DNA from: Leptodactylus fallax
Taxonomy: Eukaryota; Chordata; Amphibia; Anura; Leptodactylidae
Assembly: GCA_947044405.1 (NCBI GenBank)
Contig: CAMRHE010001074.1
Span: 124,001 to 188,000 of the forward strand
Length of the DNA: 64,000 nt
Direction: 5' to 3'
A model generated the notes under the pieces. That model made no database searches, was not told where the DNA came from, and saw nothing but the letters and a program-made list of their open reading frames with translations. Positions 55,211-64,000 of this stretch are shown here, piece by piece. The first letter of the stretch is position 1. Each line of letters begins with the position of its first letter. The translations under genes and the position numbers were made by a program.

Positions 55211-56057
55211 CAGGTGAGAATAATTGGCATTTATACAAGAAAGAACTGATGGACTTACTGAATTATTGTAATAATCAAAACACTCAACAACCATTGTATG
55301 CACCATTTTGGCCCAAAACTCAAGGGTGAAAAGAATCTCTATTTTGATGGAAGATCTGCTCAGGCTAATGGAATTGCCCAGAACCTGCTGCAACTACGTC
55401 AGCTAAGTGTCCCTATGGACTGGGTTCACTACTCCCTACTACAACTTACCTAACGACTCAGCAATTGGATGTCCCACTTTTATAGTGCAGTGAGCCAAGA
55501 AATACAGACTACTCAAACAGGTACATTGACACCCGTATTTAATAAGGTAAATTATATGTGACACAACATCAGCAGTTCATACGATAGTAACAGAGCACTT
55601 CTTCCGTTGTGAATACTATAGTCCCATGGTACATGCAGTGACTGTCCAGAGGTTTGCGCTCAACACTCATGGTGACCAGTTCTCAGGCTCACAAGATATT
55701 TGGCATGCTAGTCTTTCAAAACAAAAGGCTTGGCTCCAGAATTGCAACAAGCAAGACCTCGAGCTGCAGGAAAGCTACCTTTTTACTGCAGGGTTCCCAT
55801 CCTACATGACTACAAGTTGTCAGAGTGTAGCATGTGTAGTGCAATAGTACATCATGTGATGCCAATAACATACTACCCACTGAAACAGCCAATGGGCTCA
55901 ACCAGATTTTAGTCTGTTTGAAGATCATGATGCCTCCTTTTCATAAAACACCTGGTCAAGGTAGAGGCAGAAAAACACCGTCAAAGGGACGGTACAATAA
56001 ATCATCAGAATATTCTGATGCCAATCTCTGGTAAGGACCTAAACAAGTTGCCCATTT
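55211..56057. other. no recognised feature
   Basis: Overlapping short frames at 55626-55928 on both strands, no domain; no repeat boundary seen. Confidence 0.4.
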
Positions 56058-56166
56058 AACTGCAGAATTTCCGCTGCGGATATTTTTCTGCAATGTGTGG
56101 ATGGGATTAGCCAGAATCCCATCCACTTGGCAGGTACTGTATGCTACGTGGGGCCCCAGCCTTAAA
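56058..56166. mobile_element. GGCCCCACGT-family MITE, right half
   Basis: TTTCCGCTGCGGATATTTTT, GGGATTAGCCAGAATCCCAT and CTACGTGGGGCCCCAGCCTT match the family at 13912-14239 and 17532. Confidence 0.75.
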
Positions 56167-56870
56167 TAGGGAAAGGAGAACAAGCCACTGTTAGACGTAG
56201 ATTATTGCTCCTGTTGCAGTTGGAAGATTCAAAAAACCTAAGTCTAATGTGTATGGCCACCTTAACTTGTGCATCCATAAGTAAAGAAATCCATCTTCCT
56301 AATTTTTACTTCCTGTAGTTTCTTCCATACATATCCAGATATTCTTTCTGCACAATATGACCCTTAATACATATAAAATGGTATGTGAGTGGAATGCTAG
56401 AGAGTGGGATACTTCAATGAGACTGGTACAGACGGAAAGGCATAAAAGGTAATGAGTGGTCATTGCCGAGGAGGTGTGAGGTCTGCCAGAGGTCTGGAAT
56501 CAGTAGGCTGCTTCATTGAAGTTTTTGTGTGTTTCTTAGTAGGTCGTGAACTCTACCTTAGCATTCGCTTCATGCCATTGTGTATGGAGCATTGCTGTAT
56601 GAATTCCACAGGGTTCCTTTATATCTTCAGTGTTCACATAAAGGTACAAGAACTGTATAAGCAGAGTATTCCTTATATAAAGTAACAGATCGGTGAGACA
56701 GAAAAACCAAATTAATGTCTGTAGTGGTGATAATGTATTGCTGAATTAACGATCAGTTACTTGATCAACGCAAATTGTGCTCATTAGACCTCCTGCCAAC
56801 AGTGGCCACTAGAGGGTAAAGGCAGAATTACATTAATCAAATGAAATGTGGTCAACCCCGAAACAGCAAA
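56167..56870. other. no recognised feature
   Basis: CTAATGTGTATGGCCACCTT (56244) is an isolated end of the TGTATGGCC repeat. Otherwise nothing recognised. Confidence 0.4.
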
Positions 56871-56876
56871 TGCTTG

Positions 56877-56999
56877 TTACACTAGGTTCACACTTGCATT
56901 CGGATCACTGTTGTTTGGGTACGCAAAAATCCGTTAAGCGGAAAGGGTCTCCATCTTTCAGGTCTCCGTGTGGAGAACACTAGTGTGAACCTAGCGTAA
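56877..56999. mobile_element. short MITE, GGTTCACACTAGC family
   Basis: TTACACTAGGTTCACACTTG and the inverse CTAGTGTGAACCTAGCGTAA bound a 123-bp element; the best-preserved ends of this family in the window. Confidence 0.85.
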
Positions 57000-57796
57000 G
57001 AAATGGAAAAGTTGAAGGGAAACAAAGAAAAGCACAACTAACAACAAGACAAATGTGACTGAATCTTGAACATACAATTCTATGATTAAGAAGCTTGACG
57101 ATCCAAACAGAAGAGTAGACATTTTGGAGGAACAGTTTCCATACGTTTTAGAATATGACTTGATACAACCCACCAACAATAAAAATAATCATCATTAATA
57201 ATAATTGAATATAATGTTCTAGACATATGTCCCACAACCACAGAGTTGACGGCTGCTTGTCTTCCAGTTGTACACCGATACATTTTGAGATGTTTTGGTC
57301 AATACATCTCCAGTTGATCTCACCACTTGTTTATAGTACTCTTCCACCATGTGTTAATCCTCTCGCTTTGCTGTATAACTGACTTTGGCCTTGCGATTAC
57401 ATGTGTGGCTTTCAGTGGCTTTAATCTCTGGCCTGTCACTTGATGACAAGCCCCATTGATCTATCAGCGTCCTGCCTTTCTTTATGTCCCTTCCGACTAC
57501 AACAACCCTGCTATATAAGGATCAATAATGAAACCAAGCTTTCCTGCTAATCGCCGCGACTCATTAATAAGACATTGGTGGAATAAATCCCTATTAGTCC
57601 CCTCGGTCTGAATGACTACAATGCCTGTTAATGAGATTAGAAATCTCATAAGAAAATGTTTTGCTAAAACAGAGACGACAAATTTCAGTCAGTAGTGCAG
57701 TGATTCAATGGCTGTATGAAAAATTAAGGAAAATTAGGAAGGAGCGTTAACTTGGTTTTGATGTATTATCATGTCATGCGTTATTTTCATGTAGCT
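57000..57796. other. no recognised feature; candidate conserved non-coding segment 57360-57700
   Basis: 57360-57700 has no repeat marks, and contains several TAAT cores (CTCATTAATAAGACATTGG, CTGTTAATGAGATTAGAAAT) and a small palindrome GAGATTAGAAATCTC. Such sequence is typical of developmental enhancers but this is inference only. Confidence 0.35.
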
Positions 57797-58560
57797 TAAC
57801 CACTTCAGTACCGGGATAATTTCAGGTTCAGGACCAGACACATTTTTGGGTTTTTTGTATGTGCGGTTTTGAGGGCTCTAACATTTTTATCATATGGGTT
57901 ATTCAATTAATTTCTGCATCTTTTTTCGGTGACACATAGGGCTTTATTTGTATGTTGTTTTTGTTTTTGCATGTTTTTTAATTTTTTTTTATATCCAGGA
58001 AAATATAAACAAAAGAGGAGGGAAAACATGTCTGTTTTTCACTTTTCATTTTTTTTTTTATTTAATAGCACAAAGTGCTACTAAAAAACTTTTTAAAATA
58101 GTTTTTCCTCTCCGTTACGGTAATTTTTATTTTATATTGTGTTGTCGGGGGTGGGGCTAGAACCTGTAATAAGGGCGTGTTATTGGTGTATTATTTTATT
58201 TATTTTTTTAAATTATTTTACTTTAATTTTTATTTTTTACTTTTATATTTTTTTCTTTATTTATTTTTTACATTGTGTCCCCATAAGGTTATAATAGACC
58301 TTTGGGGGCATCTGAATACTACTTTTTTTGGTGGCGGGGATGATTTCCCCTGTAACTGGGGCTGGTACATTTAGCCTAAGTTACAGGAGGAAAACAGCCT
58401 CCTGCCCATAACTACAGAGCTGGCCTGGGTCCTATAGGACCCAACAGCTCTAACAGCCGCGGATCATATGACTGCCGGGTCAGAGGGGAGCCGCATCATG
58501 GCAGCTCCCATAGCTGTGTATAACACGCTCATTGAGGGGGGTAGTTGATGAGCTGTAACA
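57797..58560. mobile_element. probable decayed TTAA/CCACTTCAG-type repeat
   Basis: TTAACCACTTCAGTACCGGG is close in style to the TTAACCCCTTC end at 24192. T-rich interior TTTTTCGGTGACACATAGGG and GGCTAGAACCTGTAATAAGG. The right end was not found, so the extent is uncertain. Confidence 0.45.
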
Positions 58561-58784
58561 TCATCTATTGTCAGTAGTGGATGCAATGATGGGTCAGTGG
58601 TTAGTTATCTATAGAGGTGTTATCTTCTATTGTAAGACTGTCTGTGATGTAAATGAGCTGACTGCTGCAAAGAAAATCCCTACAGAATTGGCAAGTGTCT
58701 ATTATTAAGTTAAATGGTTAGAGAAAAAAAAATGCAGGATATAAAACTTAAAAAAATATATAGTTATATAAAAAAACAAAAAAA

Positions 58785-58824
<40 letters not shown>

Positions 58825-59399
58825 TTCTTTAAAAATATGTTGAACTTTACATTTAAACATAAACTTTTTTTTTTTTTTTTTTTAAATTGGTCATCACATT
58901 GGTCATAATTTTATCATCACAGTCAGTTATTATATAGTTAGAAAGTTTCCTTAAGATTTATGCTTTCTGTAGTTTGGATTCCATTTATTTCTATACATAG
59001 ACACTTGTACAATCCACTTCAGGAAGATTCATCATGGTTGGTCTTCCATAACAATAGCTGCTTACACTGCCAACTGAATTCTAACATGACGCCAACATGA
59101 TGAGCTATATGGTTCAGATTGTTTTACAACTCAGACTCCATGTTCATGGTCATAAACAAAAGATGGCATGTGATTTTTCTGCCCTTCTTGTGAACAGTAT
59201 GCTGGAACAAAGCATGATCTATGGATTCATCACACTAAAGTCACCACGGATAATGTACTACAGTATTGCACTTCAAAAATGGCAAGGACATTGTGACCCC
59301 TTCGCTGAACAGAGGCAGATATATAACTCATTCTAGGGCTATAGAAATTTTGAATGTATTGACATAAACATTAAAATAGTATCATCATAATAATTAGGA
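58561..59399. other. (TA)n run and AT-rich DNA, no gene
   Basis: A TA dinucleotide run at about 58787-58822 and a T run at about 58865-58884. The remainder has no recognised feature. Confidence 0.6.
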
Positions 59400-60560
59400 C
59401 GGACAAGCAAAAGTAGGAAACGTGGAGAAGAACAAAAAGAGAAAGAAAAAGATCAACAGGAGGATTAGAGAAGCAGAAATGAAGACGGAGAAAGACATTA
59501 ACAAAAAGGCAGAAGGAAAAATTAAGAAGGAAGAAAAGGAGATTGGCAAAAAAAAGAAAAAAGATAGAAAGAATAAGAAAGAGGAGATTGGAATAAAAAA
59601 GTTAAAGAAGAAAGAGAGATGATGATGGAAGATAAGAATAAAAAAAGCAAAAAGGGAAAGGAAGGCAGTAAGAAGGAGAAAGAGAGGGGCTAAGACTGCA
59701 TTCTGCATTCGATTGCCATTCAGGGTTTCCGTCTCCCATTCCACATTTTTCGGGGCGGAAACCAGGCGGACCTCATTATAGTCTATGTGGTCCGCGGGTT
59801 TCCATGGGTAAGGTAACCACTGGTGTGAACCTAGTGTAACAAGAATGAGAATGGAAAAGGCAAAAAAATAAAAAAGGAGAAAAAGAAATACAGACAAAAT
59901 TAAAATTTGAGAAAGATTGAGAAAGAAAAAGATATAGAAAGAAAAGGATATAGAAGAAAATGACCCCAAAAACAAACAAAAAAAAACAAGAAGAAAGGGA
60001 GAAATAAAAAATAAAAATAGTAACAATAAAATGGAAAAGAAGAATACAAAACAGAAATGAACAAAAATGAGAAGGACAAGTACGAAAAAGCAAGTGGAGA
60101 ACATAATTAAAATAAGAAGGACAAGTGAGAAGTCTAAGGGCAAGGAGAATGGCAAAGACCAAAAAGGAAAGGAGAAAGGGAGAAGATGGAGAAGAAAAAG
60201 AGAAGGACAAATAAAAGGAGATATCAGAAGAGGAAGAAATGCACTGAGAAAAAGCGAGAGGAGAAAAGGAATAAAATAAGAAGAGACCAGAGCAAAAAAG
60301 TAAAAAGGAGGAAGGCAGAAAACAAGATGAATAAGAGAATAAGAAAAAGGCAAGGGCAACAGAAATGTAGTAAGACAGAATGGGAGGGACAAAAAGTGTA
60401 GAATGAGAAAGTGAAAAGAGCAAAACCAAAAAACCAAATAGCAGAGAAAAAGGTTAGAACAAAGCAAAAGGATATAGGAAGAAGAAGAAAAAGGAGGAGA
60501 GGGTCAAGGACAAAAACAAGCAAAAGGACAAGAGGATGAAAACTATTAACGAAAATATAG
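59400..60560. repeat. 1.15-kb polypurine (A/G) tract on the plus strand
   Basis: Apart from the inset at 59692-59842, the plus strand is almost all A and G in imperfect GAAAAAG/AAGGAGAAAG words, with no fixed period. The complementary pyrimidine strand yields a long apparent frame (59394-60467, 357 codons of L, F and S) that I treat as a composition artefact. Confidence 0.93.
59692..59842. mobile_element. short MITE inside the polypurine tract
   Basis: GGGCTAAGACTGCATTCTGC-ATTCG at the left and CACTGGTGTGAACCTAGTGT at the right; interior AGGGTTTCCGTCTCCCATTC and CGCGGGTTTCCATGGG. Same family as 56877. Normal composition contrasts with the tract around it. Confidence 0.75.
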
Positions 60561-60689
60561 TAAGATAAAAAAATATATAAATATAGCACTGACAAGTAAA
60601 GCAAAGAAAATGCATTATCTCATGACAATGGCAGCTGTCAAGGGGTGGGATGTATAATGCAGTAAGAGAATAGTCAGTTCTTCAAGCTG

Positions 60690-60885
60690 ATCTGTTGGAC
60701 ACAAAAAAATGGGCAAGTGTAAGGATTCAAGTGATTTTGACAAAGACCAACTTGACCCCTGAGGCTTCTCATCTGGTTCAATCCCACACAGTGCATCACA
60801 GCTCCCGGTATCTGGGGCTGCCTAGCAGTGCAGTACAGGATATTAAGAAGGTGGTTTTAATGTTATGGTTGAACAGCGCATATCA
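60690..60885 (+). mobile_element. Tc1-like element, internally deleted remnant
   Basis: GGGCAAGTGTAAGGATTCAA-GTGATTTTGACAAAG is the transposase start region, ACACAGTGCATCACAGCTCC-CGGTATCTGGGGCTGCC the second DNA-binding helix region, and AAGGTGGTTTTAATGTTATG the right end. Most of the coding region is lost. Same family as 16325 and 44785. Confidence 0.75.
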
Positions 60886-61784
60886 TGTACAAGACGCTTG
60901 TTCCTGTAAGATAATAAATGAGTGATGAATCATTGTATATCTGTGAATTAATTTATGCGCACTATCACCATTATACAATAAAAGACGGTTACATAATTAC
61001 ACACATCAATGCAAATCAAATTTGTTATTTTCCAAAACAATATGAATGTCAGGTGAAACGTAAATATTTGCCTTGTTTTAGACGGATAAAATATTTCTCC
61101 AGATGTTACATACATCATTTACCTGTCATCTCCTGAAAAAAAAAGCAAAAACAATACATCGTAGAGAAAAGGATAATTATAAAAAGTCGCCTGCATTGAG
61201 GTGCGGTAATGTTCTGCTTGGGAGCGATGCCAAAATGAAGAGCAATATTGTCTGCGAACATGATTCCTGTTACTGTAGGAATTGATTCTGCCTTTCAGTA
61301 CATTTCTAGCCAAATAAGTGTGAAGACAAAGTGGCCATACAGACAACTGAACATGGAAAAATATGTAACAATTATTCATTGTCTAGGGCAACACGACCCA
61401 ATTCACTATACAATGGATAGTAGGGTTATTTATTAGATCTTTTGCGCAAAGGAGCTGGATAACAGTACCCACTATAGTAGTGACTAAACTATTTTTTTTG
61501 TTTGGAACGTTTGAGCCCCTGAGTGGTCCCTTGAGCCCCTGAGTGGTCCCTTGAGCCTTGGGGCCTTATAACATTTCCCATGTTCATCTCTTAGTTTGTG
61601 TTAGTTTAATGAAATCAAAGGCAAGATATTGAGACAGATTAGAACTGGTCCACCAAAGTACCAGGGGACCTGAAACTCCGACACTGTAATGGACTACAAA
61701 AAATCCAACAGAAGACAATTCCCCTTTTGGAAACTATCATTGGAGACTGGGGTCATTAGGATGATTCACAAAAGCTTTTGAGAT
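60886..61784. other. no recognised feature
   Basis: Contains a 23-bp tandem duplication CCCCTGAGTGGTCCCTTGAG at about 61512-61555. No gene seen. Confidence 0.45.
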
Positions 61785-62130
61785 CTAAGGATGAGCCAAC
61801 CTCTAAAGATTTGTTTCGTTTCAGGTTTGGATTGTTTGGCCCAAATATTTGTTTCAGGCTGAACAAGTTGTGAAAGAACCGGAAGTTAAATTATTACACT
61901 CTGGGGGTCTCTTCAGATTAGGTATATTAGGTGGAGGCCCAGGGGAGGTGTAGAAAATAACCAAACAATTACACTCCCCTTCCCTCACCTCTTCTGGGCC
62001 TCCTTGCAGCATCCTCCGCTCTCTTCAGGTCCTCTTCTGGGCTTCTGGTAATGTCATGCACCTGGGGTCACCATTGAAACCTGTCATTGGGCCTTAGCAA
62101 TCACATGGGGCGCGAAGAACATCATAACTG
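61785..62130 (+). mobile_element. hAT-like TAGAGATG-family fragment
   Basis: TAAGGATGAGCCAACCTCTA is a decayed left end. Then AAGATTTGTTTCGTTTCAGG, TTACACTCTGGGGGTCTCTT, GGTGGAGGCCCAGGGGAGGT and CACCTCTTCTGGGCCTCCTT follow in the family order. The second half is missing. Confidence 0.78.
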
Positions 62131-64000
62131 CCATTGGACAGGTGATACCAGCCAACTGTCTTCGATTTACTGTAACAATCATAGAAAAATTGGGCATGTT
62201 AAAGCATGGAAATGGGCATGGTTTACTGAAACCAGTTTGGAGAAATCCTGGTGGGGGGATGTCAATGTGCATACATCCTAGACTGCAAAATAGGTATTAT
62301 GTGCTAGAACCTTGGGAATGGGGTTCTGTGTTCTCCATCTAAATGGACTGACAGTTGAGCATGTGCACCACCGCTCTATTCAAAGTCTATGCAACTTGCA
62401 AGGATAGCGGAGCACAGTTATATCTGGCAGTCCCATAGAATTTGATTGGTGCAGCGATGCCCAACTCTGAATGCTACTCCATTCAAGTGAGTGACATGAG
62501 ACCGCCACTTTTGTGATTCATGGGTCCCAGTGGTCATACCCCAACCATTTAGGCACTGCTGATAGTAGATAAATAAATTCAAAAAATTTCTATGGTATAT
62601 TCAAAAGTTTTTTTTTTTTTAATTCTACATTTTTTTTTACAATTTTGATTCTTGTAAAAGTTGTCGGGTCAAAACTTTCTGTATAGGAAATACAAAAATC
62701 AGGTGCTGAAAAAAATGCACTATTTTACTCATACCACAGATTTTAGATAATCCCTGGCTTATGCAACTCCCCACAATCTTATGTCTACAGATAAGAAGAA
62801 ACCACAATAACAAACAATCCGCCTGGTGTAAGCCATAAGTAGAGCGTTATCAGTAATGATCTGCTCATCTGCTGCTATCTCACAATGAGATCTGTGTTGA
62901 CAAGATGGCATCTCGCGATTATGCGGGGCCGGCCGTTCCTTCTTATGCAATGTGTTTATATGTGCACACGTTAGTTGAGTTCTGCTGTAGACCGTACTTC
63001 TCAAGACACTGCTCTATCCAGAAACTCCAAGAACAGATCTGTTATTCTAACAAGCTGTCATGTTTTATGTAGATTCGCACATGCCATCCCATCTGCTCCA
63101 ATCAATACGATAATGAGGAGACAGCCCTGCCAGTTTACAGAATTAAATTAATATTTTTTTTTTTTTTTTACTTGACAAGTACAATTTTTTTTAAAAGCTG
63201 AAATTATCATTTAATTTGAAATTAATTTAATTTTTCAGAATGATGACATAATATTCCTCTAGGTATTACAACAATGTTTATTACTGCGGGGTTTGGTTTA
63301 CAAGAACTTGTATATGTTAAATAAATGAGAATTACATCTAATGTAGTTACATGTAAACAGGAAAAAAATCTACAAATTCAAAAATAGCAAAATGGTTCAT
63401 TGCAATTTTGTATTTCCTTATGGATTAAGCCATGAGATAACATTTTTTTTTTTTTACATATTATTCATCTTATCCAATATTTTGGCACATTTGTCCAATA
63501 GCAGAGAAAGGCTTCAAAGAGCATCTTTTTCTGTCTGGAGATCCCAGTTATCTATATCTAACATGGACAGCCCATTGGGAACCTTGTAATTCTTCATTTT
63601 ATCTGTGGTGGCGCTGCAAAGTAATGTGTCATCAGAAAATTACCTATTATTTAAATCAAGTTTCGATGCTAAACATGTTTTTAAAGAATTTTTGTGATGC
63701 TGTTTTTATCTTTTCATGTTATTATCTATATTTACAATATCCCTAAAAATCTTGCAATTCCACCTCTTGCCACTAAGCCTAAAATGATCATTTCCTGTTT
63801 CCTTGAGGGGGACCATGGGCCATAGACATAATGGTCTGAAGCAGACCTTCTTGACTTCTATGGTAGAGTTTTCTTTCTAGGCATGCTCTGTAACCTGTAC
63901 AGAGGTCATTGTGTACAGAGGGGAGTAGTTAAGCAGTGATCATCATCTATTTTGGCTGGTGGATTCTGTCTTATCTACATATACATGATAGCTGGAATCA
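62131..64000. other. no recognised feature
   Basis: AT-rich in the second half with T runs at about 62608-62640, 63149-63170 and 63444-63455. Short frames have no domain signature. No tandem repeats or element ends recognised. Confidence 0.45.

Noticed and set aside
59394..60467. 357-codon L/F/S-rich membrane protein on the minus strand
   Set aside because: It is the translation of a polypyrimidine strand with few possible stop codons, interrupted by a MITE that is also translated. No family resemblance.

Overview
The window is vertebrate nuclear DNA, most likely from an anuran amphibian with a large, repeat-rich genome. I infer this from AT-rich non-coding sequence packed with several Tc1/mariner transposons, an L2/Rex1-like LINE, a tRNA-derived SINE, short hAT-like and TTAA-flanked elements, minisatellites and long microsatellites. 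I found no exon, RNA gene or promoter of a host gene, so it is intergenic or lies in a large intron. Nothing bacterial is present.

Layout. 0.1-1.6 kb: a 5'-truncated, frameshifted LINE on the minus strand. 2.15-5.26 kb: a 45-bp minisatellite with a 267-bp higher-order repeat, interrupted by a defective full-length Tc1 element (3573-5127). It is followed by a truncated second copy (5265-5974) that appears to have been made by tandem duplication of the array together with the transposon. 6.1-7.9 kb: hAT-like and retroelement fragments, then long TCTA/TTTC microsatellites. 8.8-18.8 kb: a mosaic of palindromic MITEs and internally deleted Tc1 derivatives. 19.5-20.7 and 27.95-28.9 kb: two relatives of one hAT-like element, in opposite orientation, each carrying an internal 46-bp minisatellite of different length. 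24.05-25.9 kb: a double nested insertion at TTAA sites, in which both pre-insertion sites can be read from sequence still present in the window. 30.2-30.6 kb: a probable solo LTR. 46.5-48.15 kb: a 1649-bp Tc1 element with an uninterrupted 340-aa transposase and nearly identical 211-bp inverted repeats. It is the only convincing intact protein gene here. 48.5-62.1 kb: more hAT-like and TTAA elements, several nested, plus a 1.15-kb polypurine tract at 59.4-60.55 kb.

The elements relate by layering rather than as a pathway. Tc1 sits in a minisatellite and in an older dispersed repeat, hAT-like elements sit in older Tc1 and other repeats, and TTAA elements sit in TTAA elements. The intact transposase could in principle mobilise copies with matching ends, and the deleted derivatives are non-autonomous. 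Long stretches with no recognised repeat are listed as such; a few are put forward as candidate conserved non-coding sequence, which needs a genome comparison to test.
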